This document shows positions 49,201-59,418 of a stretch of DNA of 64,000 nucleotides, piece after piece (position 1 is the stretch's first letter; every line of letters begins with the position of its first letter). The stretch spans positions 84,330,569 through 84,394,568 of the forward strand of contig NC_067195.1 in NCBI RefSeq assembly GCF_000699445.3, read 5' to 3'. Position numbers and translations under genes: made by a program. The DNA is from Schistosoma haematobium. Taxonomy: Eukaryota > Platyhelminthes > Trematoda > Strigeidida > Schistosomatidae. Under the pieces are notes generated by a model, which did no database searches, was not told the DNA's origin, and worked only from the letters and a program-made list of their open reading frames with translations.

Positions 49201-50904
49201 GTTATACGGCAGCATTGATGTGAATTCTGGTTTTATAAAAAAAACATTCTACTTTGATCATACCACAAGTCAGCGGCAGGATATCGCCTTCGGACCTTAC
49301 ACTAGTGTTTCCGATCTTACCGTTCACTACCGAATCAACGTAGGACCTAAAGCAACTAATGTTCCCACTAAAATATTTTGGTTGGATTACTGAGATAAGG
49401 AACCCATTCGGATCGGGATACCCAGGACTTTACGTGGCGAGAGACGGCGTGTTTTCAGTTTGATATGTGAAAAACTGACATCTAATCCTTGCTGTTAATT
49501 GCACGTTTGGCGTAATTTGTGCGACTTGAGACGTTATCAAGTTTGTGCTTGAATCATACCCGGTTAGACCTCAGTTGACAAACAAAACTTTACTAGCTCT
49601 AGTCATTTAAGAAAAAACACAACGGCATCACAATCTTAGCTGATTCGAGCTTGTTAAGAAAATCCTTACTAACCAGACACTAACCAAAGCACTCCGGATT
49701 CCCACGCTGAATTAGTCCATCCATATTGCTACAAAGCACCTTTTATAGTATTTTGGTTTTGTTTTCTGAGCACAAACTTGTGCTGGTGATGTCGTTCAGA
49801 AGAACGATGAAAGCTCCACGACCAAACCATTCAGCTCAGAGAACAAAACTCCACCAAAATCATCCACCTGAGCTACAAATCTCAACCTTTTATAGTAGCT
49901 TATTACAGTTTATGTAGCCCATCACCCTATATTCTAATTATGACACCCGACTAATCAGACAAAAAACCTTTAATCCTATTTTTTTCGGATTATTATGCCG
50001 AAACTGATATATTTCAAATCTATTTCCATTTACCATAAACTGTTTAGAAGTTAAGTACTTCTCTAGTCCACTGGTAAATCGCCTTATCCAGGGTGATTGC
50101 TAAAAGAGCATTAAGTGAGAAATTGTAACACAAACAGTACTACACATGACCATACTAAAACGACTTAGAGTTGGAACTACCACGGTTATTTTTTTATGCA
50201 AACGCATCTAACTTACCAAGCAGCTTGAACAAGGTTTTTGTTAGTTTCATGGTCCAAAGCCTGCAAGTAACATATAACAAGCTACAAAATATGGATTATG
50301 TCAAGTTAGATTACCTTGTGAGGATGTTTGGCATGGACACAAAATCCTAATTCTTTTAAAACACGTCGTTCAGCCTTGATAACTTGATTTTTAAGATTAC
50401 TGTAACTTTGATCGAGAATCACGGGTGTCGGTGTTCTGAAATAGAAGCCAATAATACATACAGCAATACTTTTTATCCCGAACTTGTCTTATATGATGAA
50501 AAACATTGATTACGTCCCTAATACGTCTTGGAGACTCTTCAAGCTTTGCAGACAGAAATATACATGCCATAGCGTAATGCTGGAAGCAGGTTACTAGACA
50601 AAACACCTACCTCGTAGAAGTGACGGACAAATGACTTGGAGTAGAAGAAGCGCTGGTACAATACCTGCGCAGTTGCCATAGCGACTTGCGGCAGCCGTAA
50701 CAAAACCCCAGAATCTTGGATTAACTCGCACCCAAGAATCCTTAAGTCAATCTCCGTTTCATATTCCATTTTGTCCAGCTGCGACGGGGTAGGAAATAAA
50801 CGCTCCTCGGGTATAATAATGTTGTGAATGGTTAAATTCACACCACAGTATTCCCAAGTTGAATCAGGTTGCTTCAGGGATCGAGAACTCGTCTCAGCAG
50901 CCAT
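36633..50904 (-). CDS. ccnl: Cyclin L (CDK11 partner, splicing-linked cyclin), six exons, complete
   Basis: Minus-strand exons 50904-50611, 50579-50470, 50435-50315, 50281-50217, 40488-39799, 37272-36633; phases are continuous and give 639 residues. Cyclin L pairs with CDK11-type kinases in nuclear speckles and influences pre-mRNA splicing. Visible segments: [20 protein letters not shown] and [51 protein letters not shown] (first cyclin fold), [20 protein letters not shown] and ACGCIYLAS (second fold), then a 350-residue tail rich in Ser, Arg, His and Lys with Ser runs, ending RHHDHHRR much as vertebrate cyclin L ends GRHRR. ATG at 50904 is preferred; another in-frame ATG at 50946 would add 14 residues. 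It cannot be split into L1 or L2, a vertebrate distinction. Confidence 0.94.
37520..38003 (-). mobile_element. Short element derived from RTE family A (subtype with insertion), copy S2
   Basis: The same structure as 18428-18933: family A leader joined to the family A 3' end, with the same extra segment (37803-37846) and hairpin GGTGGAT/ATCCACC. There is an internal deletion in the leader near 37897. It is in cyclin L intron 5 in the sense direction of that gene. Confidence 0.8.
38004..39000. other. Cyclin L intron 5, between two short elements
   Basis: About 1 kb with nothing recognised. Confidence 0.5.
39001..39480 (-). mobile_element. Short element derived from RTE family A (subtype without insertion), copy S3
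   Basis: The best preserved short copy. Minus strand: GGCCCCCAAATGCCCTGGTA, the 430-bp leader closely matching 4523-4973 and 11255-11700, then TTTGTGTGGCGCATATGTAT and an (AAAT)n tail matching 1002-1075. No endonuclease or RT sequence lies between. Sense to cyclin L, in intron 5, so its AATAAATAAATAAA tail is a potential polyadenylation site. Confidence 0.85.
39799..40488 (-). CDS. ccnl: Cyclin L exon 5: second cyclin fold and linker
   Basis: Acceptor ATTTTAG, donor GTAAGC. It encodes [40 protein letters not shown] and [17 protein letters not shown] (second fold), then a coiled, Glu/Lys-rich helix ([20 protein letters not shown]) and a Ser/Pro/Lys linker. Confidence 0.94.
40489..41450. other. 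Cyclin L intron 4, downstream part
   Basis: Nothing recognised between the exon 5 acceptor and the first family B element. Confidence 0.5.
41451..44445 (-). mobile_element. 5'-truncated RTE family B, left arm of inverted repeat
   Basis: Minus strand, from a truncation point inside the endonuclease domain (44445) to a (CTGA)n tail (41451). It encodes remnants of endonuclease (GDFNAQIG), RT ([13 protein letters not shown]), and a C-terminal domain ending [14 protein letters not shown]. It is nearly identical to 46192-49184 on the other strand; I counted only about five differences in the stretches compared. It lies in cyclin L intron 4, sense to that gene. Confidence 0.9.
41693..44410 (-). pseudogene. 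RTE family B endonuclease-RT ORF, many lesions
   Basis: Broken at positions also broken in the right-arm copy: a small deletion after LFLANKF, a stop in place of Trp in CRSF-GTC, a TGA before RAAGPDG, a frameshift before the MYKRG segment, and a 1-bp deletion at MVVFFT just before KAAFDSVDR. The usual QIDHIAIS reads QIYHIAIS. Not functional. Confidence 0.85.
44446..45282. other. Spacer with an old family B-like relic
   Basis: About 44820-45050 (minus) aligns with the B family C-terminal region (AACCAAATACTTCGGATCTACC, GATGCTACGCTTTGATTTAG) but is heavily decayed. The rest is unrecognised. This lies inside the loop of the inverted repeat. Confidence 0.45.
45283..49186 (+). mobile_element. Near-complete RTE family B, right arm of inverted repeat
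   Basis: Includes a 5' region absent from the left copy (about 45283-46110), with a hairpin CCACCACG/CGTGGTGG at 45317-45351, then endonuclease (46113-46655 and beyond), RT and C-terminal segments, and a (CTGA)n tail. Within 46192-49184 it is almost identical to the left arm. The exact 5' end is inferred from where element-like GC-rich sequence begins. It lies antisense in cyclin L intron 4. Confidence 0.85.
46113..48942 (+). pseudogene. RTE family B ORF, same lesions as left copy
   Basis: Frames 46113-46655 (endonuclease; [29 protein letters not shown]), 46974-47240, 47613-47861, 48055-48660 (RT with YADDIVLF) and 48691-48942 (C-terminal). All five disabling changes listed for the left copy are present here. 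It also has a private 1-bp deletion at about 48054 (CCATTTTG versus CCATTTTTG). Confidence 0.85.
49187..50216. other. Cyclin L intron 4, upstream part
   Basis: About 1 kb without recognised features between the B-family tail and the exon 4 donor. Confidence 0.5.
50217..50281 (-). CDS. ccnl: Cyclin L exon 4: link between cyclin folds
   Basis: The acceptor TTTTGTAG (intron 50282-50314, 33 bp) is chosen over a later CAG because it restores [12 protein letters not shown], aligning with IIVMYLQVLECE of vertebrate cyclin L. The later site would drop seven conserved residues. It ends QAAW with the Trp codon split by the 9.7-kb intron. Confidence 0.88.
50315..50435 (-). CDS. ccnl: Cyclin L exon 3: end of first cyclin fold
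   Basis: It encodes [20 protein letters not shown] then [20 protein letters not shown]. It ends in phase 0 before GTAATC. Confidence 0.93.
50470..50579 (-). CDS. ccnl: Cyclin L exon 2: first cyclin fold
   Basis: It encodes [20 protein letters not shown] then [16 protein letters not shown]. The donor GTATTG begins a 34-bp intron (50436-50469); skipping it gives [13 protein letters not shown], aligning with RTPSPLILDQNY in vertebrates, while reading through gives no homology. Confidence 0.92.
50611..50904 (-). CDS. ccnl: Cyclin L exon 1: start and first cyclin fold
   Basis: Start ATG followed by AAETSSRSL, then [20 protein letters not shown] and [20 protein letters not shown], which are signature cyclin L sequences. 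It ends in phase 0 at FYE before GTAGGT, the donor of a 31-bp intron (50580-50610). Confidence 0.94.
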
Positions 50905-51439
50905 TGTACTAGCAACTTTAAATGTGACACACAAAACGTCAATCACTCATTAAAAGCAAAGTAATGAATAGAAAGCTGTGTAAATCCAACTCTCAACATA
51001 TTCATAAGTTTAATATGTTTCATGTTTTTGTTACTCGTATTTTAGTGCAGACCTCAGGTTATCGCTGGTACGCAGAACGTTTTTATGAACTTGATCCTTT
51101 GGAAAAAGTTTGATAAGGACAGAAGACTGAGGGCCTAAGTTTATACTCAAATCTGTGCATTTAAGACAGAAAACTTACGACCTGCTCTAGTCCTTTTCAA
51201 GTAAGCTACGTAGTGGGTTCGATTTTATGCGCGCGCTAATCAAAAGGACAGTGATATTTTTCCTCACTGAGTAAATTCTATTGTTTTTGTCATTTATTAC
51301 GTACCAAGACTACTGTTTTCATCTTAATTGAATTAATTTCAGTTAAAGTATTCGATTAGAGTGTATTTTCTGTTTCTAAATTAGTTTGTCGTCGGTACTT
51401 TTGAGTACCTTGTTTTCCATTGTATCTTTAGTACTTTTG
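50905..51439 (-). promoter_or_regulatory. ccnl: Probable cyclin L promoter region
   Basis: AT-rich non-coding sequence between the cyclin L start codon and the first downstream repeat, a solo LTR. No TATA box or initiator can be called with confidence. The region is assigned only by position. Confidence 0.35.
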
Positions 51440-51443
51440 GTTC

Positions 51444-51850
51444 TGTAGTGACTCACATTTATCACGAGAACACGACTGGTTTAATAAAAACAATTATTAT
51501 TATAACCAACTGTACCAGTGTTTGTTTTAATGTGCTTTTGTTTGACTGTGCTAATGACAGCTATTTTGTGCTTCCATTCTTATACTTACACTTTGATTGT
51601 AACTTCGCGCGAATTCGGTTACGTATTGTAACCAAGCTTGTGCCCTGGCACGATCTCGGTATCCTTTCGATACCACGAGATCGCCAGCAAATATATCTCG
51701 ACTTGGTCCATTAACTGCCTTCTGATATTTGGCTTTTCGAGGATTTTATGGATTTTTTTGGTTACGTTCAACCTTCGCCTTCTGATATATTTGGTACGTG
51801 TTTCTTTGTAGCGGTGTTCATAGTCAATTCCAACTCGACACCACGCTACA
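51444..51850 (+). repeat. Solo LTR, family L2 copy 1
   Basis: 407 bp from TGTAG to CTACA, flanked by the 4-bp duplication GTTC (51440-51443 and 51851-51854). A copy of the same length stands at 59008-59414 with its own duplication. A strong hairpin (CGATCTCG...CGAGATCG, 51651-51683) is conserved. Strand is arbitrary. Confidence 0.9.
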
Positions 51851-51889
51851 GTTCTAACAATCTACAGTTTTCCCCCTTATTTTGGTCAT

Positions 51890-53790
51890 AGATCATTTTT
51901 GTCTCTGAGTATTATTGCATCTAGTTCTTTTTTAAAAAAAGACCCCTGTTTAATGACTGGACAGTGCAAAAAAAGCAATTGCCAACGTTCGAGTTGTCGT
52001 TATCCCGTTGAGTGCGATGAGTGCAAAGGCTGGTACCACGGAGTTTGCACGAATTTGACGCCAGCGGCTTTCAAACGGTTGCACATGGCTTTGTCAGCAA
52101 TGCTGTTCGAACGAGAGCAGCTTACTAACCAAGGCCATTTCAATGGTAAATGCAGCACGAAGCCATTTAAATAGGCTTCGGATCTGTTACACTAATCCTC
52201 AAAGCTTACCCCATAAGCGATCGGAACCAGGTGTACATATTGACTCCACAAAGCCAGATATAATCGCAGTCAAAGAAACTTGGCTGACGCAGCCTATAGA
52301 TAGTATAGAACTTGATTTCGAGGGTTTTACGTTAGTAAAAGCCGACAGAATCCAGAAGCGTAAAGGAGGGGGAGTAGCTCTATTCACTAGGAATGCTATT
52401 CCATTTGTCATTATCGACACTGTTTCCCATGAGAGTGGGACGTGTGAATTAGTTAGTTGCCGCTTGAAATGCAAGGGTCAAGAGCTGCTGATTGGTTTGG
52501 TTTATCGCTGTTCAAGCTGTGAGGTACATGAGATCTTGCTAAGCAGTCTCAATACTTGATCACAAAGTGGTCGATGTCTAATTCTAGGGGACTTTGATGC
52601 ACCCATGGTACACTGGGAAAATCTGCGAACTGAATTGTCAGAAAATTCCTTCGAGCAGGAACTAGTTGATGCGGTTATCACATGTGCCCTAGTGCAACAT
52701 GTGAAAGAAGCGACTAGGTACGACCCGGACACTGAATCATCCTTACTAGATCTTATATTCACTCACTACGAGGATGATGTTACGAACCTCCATTACATGC
52801 CACCAATAGGTAAAAGTGATCATGCAGTTTTAACTTTCGACTTGCATATAACTGTCAATCACGAGTTCACGTTAGCTCAATATAGACCTAACGTCTGGGA
52901 AGCAAATATACAAGATATCATACACTCAGCATCGTCAGTAGATTGAACAATAGAGCCAGAGTCCTCAATTGAAACAGATTGGAGTGAATTTCGGGATTTA
53001 CACTTAAAAGTTACCGTACCACACATCGCTTCGTCTACACCAAGGAGGCCGAGAAACGCTCCACCATGGTTCGGAGGGGAGGTCCGCATCCTTCTCTGTA
53101 AGAGAAGAAAAATGTGGGATAGATTTAGGTTACTGGGGAAGGATGAGACAAAATTTCGGTATCGAAAAGCTCGGAATACCCGCACCTCGACGCTCCGTAA
53201 ATCTAGAAATTTATAAGAAGAAAAAATTGTTAAGGAATCCATAGAATGTCCTAAACGCTAGTATTCGTATATAAACCAAAGGACAAAAAGAAGAGGAAAT
53301 ATTCCAGTACTACGGGGAGACAGTACTGCTTTATCATTAGTGGAGGACGACTTGGCAACGCCTAGGCATTCTCAAACTATTTCAGCAATGTATATACCAT
53401 AGAAATACCCTTCCTGTCAGTCCGTACAAATCCCCCCACACAAACACTGGACAGCGTGACCATTAAAGAACTCGATATCTTTGGTCTGCTAAATAAGCTG
53501 GACATAAGCAAATCCACGGGGCCCGACGAACTGCATCTCAGGTTACCAAGGAACTTAGCTAACTTCCTTGCGAATCCTTTAAGTATATACTTTAATCTAT
53601 CCGTAACGCAGGGTCGTTCACCAAAAGACTGAAAGAACTCCATAGTAAGTCCTGTCTTCAAAACAGGTACGAAACATAAACGTGAGAATTACCGACGCGT
53701 TAGCCTGACAAGTGTGGTTGTTAAAATCTTACAAAAGATTATTCCGAAGGAGCTGTTTAAGTATCTCGATGAACTAGAACTGAATCTCCT
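51890..53790 (+). mobile_element. CR1-like LINE, 5' part
   Basis: An open frame at 51899-52174 has a PHD-like zinc finger (C-x4-C, C-x2-C, WYHGVC), as in CR1-type LINEs. Next come the endonuclease (RICYTNPQSL, VKETWLTQPI, SDHAVLTFDL; 52143-52946, with one stop at about 52557) and the first part of RT (LNKLDISKSTGPDELHLRLP, SPVFKTGTKH, NYRRVSLTSVVVKILQKII). Several stops. RT stops before the catalytic YADD motif, where the next element's endonuclease begins. Confidence 0.75.
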
Positions 53791-53810
53791 CTTGGGCGAG
53801 TCAACTGAAG

Positions 53811-55130
53811 CAATACCTAGCAATAACTGTGATGTCTTTGTTTTGCAACGACAGAAAAACACGAATTGGGGGTAGAGTAGCCGTATACATACGATCCTGC
53901 CTGGAGGTACACCAAGTTCCCAACCATGCGTTTAACAATCTTGATGAATCTGCATGGTGCTCAGCAAGATTGTCTACTACTTCGGGGTGCCTAGTCGGGG
54001 TCATCTTTAGGAAGCACACTGCTGACACTGAGCGTGACAGTCGTATGTTAGGAGGACTATCCCGCTCTACGCGTCTCGGATTCACTAAGATTCTGATTCT
54101 AGGGGACTTCAATCTCCCTAGAGTCAGTTTCGCGGAACATACGTATACTGGAGGAACATATGCACGAAGGCTGTAAGAGAAGACAAGCTTCAGTACCAGA
54201 TAAAGCTTATGGATAAATTTGCCTCCGATCCGAAAAGCTAACTCCGTTATGCAGCCTCTCTTCGTCAAGCCAAAACTGGAGTTTCCCAACTGCTAAGTCA
54301 TAATGGCCCGACCAATAACGACGGCGACGCCGCTAACCTTTTGGCTGAACAATACTCTCGGACATTTCAACCGACCCACATTAACTATACTGATGACAGC
54401 TTCATCTGCAACTGCACAGGACTTTTCGTAGTGAACCTGAGCGCTGACTTAGTGTTCCGGAAACTGCAGCACCTAAGAAAAGACACTTCTCCTGGCTCAG
54501 ATATAGTTCACTCTGCTATACTGAAGGAAGCAGTTCCAATCCTGTCAACACCGCCTAACGTGATGTTCGCACACTCGCTAAGCTGAGGCAAACTACCGGA
54601 AATTTCGAAGCTGGCTCATATCATACCAATTTTCAAAGGAGGTCGACGCAGAGAAACTTCAGGTTACCGATCGGTGCACCTTCCCTCTTTACCTTCAAAA
54701 ATTATGGAGTCCCTGATATACGACGGTATACATGACTATTTACTGTCCTTTAAATTCTTCTCGCCCCAACATCATGGTTTCAGGAAGGGTTACTCTTGTA
54801 TAACCTACTTGCTGACTGCGGTGGACAGATGGACAAGCATCCTTGATCGCATGGGGAAGGTTGATATCATTTGCTTTGATTTCCCAAAAGCTTTTGATAG
54901 GGTTGACCATATATGTCCTATCAATAAGCTCAAACGATTGGGTTTCATACCACCTATAATTGACTGGCTCATTTCACACCTAAAACGTCGACATTTTAGA
55001 GTCAGGGTTCACTTCACTTTATCTCAGGCCATGGAATGTCCTAGTAGGGTCCCCCAGGGCTCAGTGCTAGGACCTCTTCTTTTCTTGATTTATATAAGTT
55101 ATCTTCCACAACAGGTACAGTCAAACCTAT
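53811..55130 (+). mobile_element. Second CR1-like LINE, endonuclease and RT fragment
   Basis: A new endonuclease segment (RIGGRVAVYIRSC, ILILGDFNLPRVSF; 53829-54176) follows directly on the RT fragment of the preceding element. After a stop and frame changes, an RT follows (LRKDTSPGSDIVHSAILKEA; LPSKIMESLI, HGFRKGYSCITYLLTAVD, CFDFPKAFDRVDH, RVPQGSVLGPLLFLIYI; to about 55105). It is cut off before YADD by a short ATT repeat (about 55133-55156). It has no C-terminal part here. Confidence 0.75.
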
Positions 55131-55260
55131 TACTTATTATCATTATTATTATTATTCACAAACATCTTATGGGTACATAAGTGTTGGGAAGACTAAGGAC
55201 TAAGGATACCATCTTATTGTGATTCATCAATTTCTTTTTTCATCTATTATCGTTAATATA

Positions 55261-57217
55261 ACTCTGCCTGGAGTCCCTCTGGTGGCTACTGTCGGTCCTA
55301 AGCCCTGATAAAAGAGGAGGGTTGGGCATGGGGTTAGAGACCCCATCCCGTAGAAAACTAACTCGCTAAAACAACGGTGGGGAAAAAAAGTTATTCAAAC
55401 CTTTTAAACTCTGCCCTGGGAGTCAGAAGGTCTTCATTTAGGGGAGCTATGACGTCTCATGATAAAGCCGAGTTCCTTCGGCAGTCACGAGGCCGAAGCC
55501 CCTTCTGACAACCAGAGCAACCATTTATTTAGGTACATGGAATTCTCGTACAATGTAGGAGACTGGGAGAGTCTTCCAAATTGATGCTGAAATGAGGAGA
55601 TACAACCTAGAGGTACTTGGGATCAGTGAAACACATTGGACGCAAGCTGGACAACAACGACTAGCTTCAGGGCAGCTTCTGTTTTGCTCCGGCCATGAAG
55701 AAGAAAATGCTCCACATACACAAGGAGTTGCGTTGATGCTATCCAAACAAGTACAAAATGCATTTATAGGATGGGAATCTCACGGACCAAAGATCATCAA
55801 AGCCTCCTTCAAAACAAAGAAAGAGAGCATTACAATGAACGTCATCCAATGCTATCCGCCCACCAACGACTACAATGAAGACGCTAAAAATCAATTCTAC
55901 AATAGGCTGCAGTCAATAATCGAGAAGTGCCCAACAAAGGACCTCACCATTCTGATGGGAGATTTAAATTCCAAGGTTGGAATGGACAACAGCGGATATG
56001 AAGACATCATCGGATGACACAGACTGGGAGAAAGGAACGAAAATGGTGAGATATTTGCAAACCTATGTGCCTTCAATAAACTGGTCACAGGCGACACTAT
56101 GTTCATACGCAAAACCACATGGACTTCATCGGATCACTCTACACAAAACCAAATCGACCATATCTGCATCAACAGAACGTTTAGGAGGACGATGGAGGAT
56201 GTGAGAAACAAGAGAGGAGCTGATATAGCATCAGATCATCACTTGCTGGCCGTCAGGAAGAAATTGTAACTCAATAAGTACTGAACAACGGGGAGGACAA
56301 TATCACAGAAGTTCAATACGGCCTTTCTTTAGGATACTGACAAACTCAACAAATTCAAGATAGTTCTTAGCAACAAGTTCCAGGCCTTTCATGATCTACT
56401 CAAAGGAGAAGGAACTACTGTAGAGAGCAACTGGAAGGGGATCAAAGAGGCAATCACTTCGACATGTAATGAGGTCCTGGGCCACAAGAAGCACCATCAC
56501 AAGGAATGGATCACTGTTGATACACTGGATAAGATTCAAGAAAGGAGGAACAAGAAGGCAACAATCAATACCAGCCGAGCAGGAGCAGCGAAAGCCGAGG
56601 CACAAGCTGAATACACAGAAGTAAACAAGTAGGTGAAGAGGAGCATCAGAACCAACAAACGTAAATATGTGGAGGATTTGGCAATGACGTCAGAAAAGGC
56701 TGGAACTCAAAACAACTGTCAACCAACACAAAGGTCAGAAATTTCAGTACAAATGTCAAGAGAATTCTACTGTCTAATGGGGCAGAAACCTGGGGAACTA
56801 CGAAAACCATCATTTAGGAGATACAAGTGTTTATTAACAGCTGTCCGCGCACAATACTTCGGATCCGTTGGCTAGGCACGATAAGTAACAACCTATTGTG
56901 GGGCGGAACAAACTAGATCCCAGTGGAGGAAAAGATCAGGAAGAAGCGCTGAAAGTGGATAGGACACACATTGAGGAAAGCACCCAAATGCGTCACAAGG
57001 CAAGCCCTCACATGGAATCCTCAAGGCTGATGGGAAGGACAGAGACCAAAGAACAAATTACGCTGAGAAATGGAGACGGACATGAGAAGGATGAACATGA
57101 ATTGGATAGAAGTGGAAAGGAAGGCTGAGGACAGAGTGGGTTGGAGAATGCTGGTCGTCGGCCTATGCTCCATTGGAAGTAACAGGCGTAAGTAAGTAAG
57201 TAAGTAAGTAGAGTAAG
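55261..57217 (+). mobile_element. SR2-like RTE LINE, internally deleted, with target duplication
   Basis: Flanked by a 16-bp duplication with one mismatch (TATTATCGTTAATATA at 55245-55260; TATTATTGTTAATATA at 57218-57233). Contents: a 5' leader beginning CTCTGCCTGGAGTCCC, the endonuclease (EVLGISETHWTQAGQQR, TILMGDLNSKVG, QIDHICINRTFRRTM, ASDHHLLA), a linker, then a jump at about 56760-56800 straight to the post-RT region (QVFINSC-like, then IGHTLRK-like), and [20 protein letters not shown] with a (GTAA)n tail. The RT core is deleted. Several in-frame stops. Confidence 0.9.
55592..57126 (+). pseudogene. SR2-like ORF with stops and deleted RT
   Basis: The clean part is 55592-56017 (endonuclease); a TGA after EDIIG, further stops and frame changes follow to 57126. 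A TAG also replaces the usual Trp in the RTM-W-like start of the ORF near 55558. Not functional. Confidence 0.85.
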
Positions 57218-57233
57218 TATTATTGTTAATATA

Positions 57234-57620
57234 CCTAGGTTCTTGCCTGGAAGTATTGGTGATCCACTGCTACTAGACACGGAAGCCCGTTAAGCGAAGG
57301 CTTCTTCTATTCCGTCCATAACCATTTGAACCATTTGAAGGTGGTAGCACCAGTTCCCAAGAGTTGAAAACTCGGTGTGAAAGTATAGTTGCCATGGAAA
57401 TTTAGTTCGTTCGTGGCTTTTCTACACACCTGCTTTATCCTCTGAGTTGTCTTGATCTGCCGGAAAAAAAGAGAGTATATCAGGTCCAAAATCATTTCTT
57501 AGTATTCTGTAAATTTAAATCAGATCACCTCTTAATCTTAGGTAGGAAAGAGAAGAGGTCTAGCTTTTTAAGCCGTTCTCTTTATGATAAATCCCGTGGC
57601 TCTTTTCTTGGAATTGCACA
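57234..57620 (-). mobile_element. CR1-like LINE C-terminal fragment
   Basis: On the minus strand, broken frames read RLKKLDLFSFPT followed by RGDLI-like sequence, ILDLIYSLFF and FHGNYTFTPSFQLLGTGATT, matching the post-RT tail of CR1-type LINEs (RRIRGDLI...FSxRVVNxWNxLP). It directly abuts the SR2 target duplication. Confidence 0.6.
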
Positions 57621-59003
57621 GGTAGCCTATCTCAGTACTTTTTTAAGATATACAAGTCACGTTGTAGTGGATTATCTTCGAGATAATTTCTATGATTCCG
57701 TATATCACTCATCCAGATAACCGTCACCAGATATCTACGAACGATGCATAAATTTCAGAAGACAGTAAAAAGAGTTGATCACAACTTACCGTTGTACAGC
57801 ACAGATCACTAAGATTCAAGTATATAAAATGAATTCGAGAAGGAATACAGGTGTGAGTGAATGAGTGAGAGCAAATAAAAAGTGTAATAAAGTCATATGA
57901 ACTGATAATATTGCAGTACGTATGTATGAGAAAGCAAATCAGTCATTGGGCAACCTAGGAAAGTAATACTGAAGCTAATAACAAGGTTTTGTACATACTT
58001 TAACACCCAGATACGATAATAAATAATATGAAAATATAAACAAAATGTTACTGTTCGAATCACACTGTCTGTTACCTAACCAAAAGGTTCGACGAAACTA
58101 AATGACAAACGACATAGGTGGAGTTGAGGTTCTACAACATTTTAAAGAGTAACTTGCAGCCTAAACGCAGTTTCTAAACCTGAATATCAATAAGGATTTG
58201 TATGTTATATCGAACATACTGGTACTTATATTGGAAAATGTCCATCATAAGGCCTAAAGGGTTCGAAATCCCCTAGCTGCGTCCGTGTGGCACTGTGCTG
58301 TGTTCTTAAGGCTGTGAATCATGGGTGCTCGAAACTACTCGTGAAGTTGGACTACAGGCAATGACACTTCCGATATTCTGTTTTCGTACCGGTGGGACTC
58401 CTCGTCTTATAAATAAAAGAAATTAGACTAATAGTGAATGGGTCTTCATTTAGATCGTGAGACAGCACACAGTGGATCGCGAGGTTATCTCTTTGAATGC
58501 AAAGCTTTTACATTCAGTGTAAAATAGTAGGAAATACAGTGGCTATGTCAGATAAGAAAGTAAAGGAATAGTTGAGCTAAATATTTTAACATTAATAAGA
58601 TGTTTGTGGCAAATCCCAACCAACCAAAGTTGTTGCGACACCTTCCTCTTGTAATCGACTTCCCCAGAATCGTCACTTGGATCGATCTAGCAAACAATAA
58701 ATTGTCAGTGCAGTTTTCACGCATTTACGAAGTGTTACTTACTCGTTCAACGGTTGACTATCAATCGATGACAACCAAAGCCATTGCGGTAGTCGGCCAT
58801 ACTCTATGGATGTCATATACTTTACTAGATCGTTACCCCATTGCGTAACATTTACTTTCTCCCACAGGTTACCGCTCATGACTTTCTGAACGCGTCTTCT
58901 GTGTGAGACTCAGAGTTTTTAAGATAATAAAGGGTAAAAAATCATACTTTCTGCTACTGAGGAAGTTGTTGGTTTCCATGAATCTCATAACGTCTTTTTC
59001 GAA
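57621..59003. other. No gene recognised
   Basis: An open frame at 58600-58848 (82 codons) shows no family features; a FPRIVTWIDLANNKLS stretch resembles nothing I can name. Probably non-coding. Confidence 0.4.
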
Positions 59004-59007
59004 CATC

Positions 59008-59414
59008 TGTAGTGACTCACATTCATCACGAGAACACGACTGGTTTAATAAAAACAATTATTATTATAACCAACTGTACCAGTGTTTGTTTTAATGTGCT
59101 TTTGTTTGACTGTGCTAATGACAGCTATTTTGTGCTTCCATTCTTATACTTACACTTTGATTGTAACTTCGCGCGAATTCGGTTACGTATTGTAACCAAG
59201 CTTGTACCCTGGCACGATCTCGGTATCCTTTCGATACCACGAGATCGCCAGCAAATATATCTCGACTTGGTCCATTAACTGCCTTCTGATATTTGGCTTC
59301 TCGAGGATTTTATGGGTTTCTTTGGTTACGTTCAACCTTCGCCTTCTGATATATTTGGTACGTGTTTCTTTGTAGCGGTGTTCATAGTCAACCGCGACTC
59401 GACGCCACGCTACA
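59008..59414 (+). repeat. Solo LTR, family L2 copy 2
   Basis: 407 bp, TGTAG...CTACA, flanked by CATC (59004-59007 and 59415-59418). About ten substitutions from copy 1. The same conserved hairpin stands at 59215-59247. Confidence 0.9.
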
Positions 59415-59418
59415 CATC

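Noticed and set aside
58255..58290. tRNA-like T-arm (GGGTTCGAAATCCC)
   Set aside because: No matching A box or acceptor stem at the correct distance.
51444..59414. One intact LTR retrotransposon bounded by two 407-bp LTRs
   Set aside because: Each LTR has its own matching 4-bp flanking duplication, and the sequence between codes for CR1 and RTE proteins.
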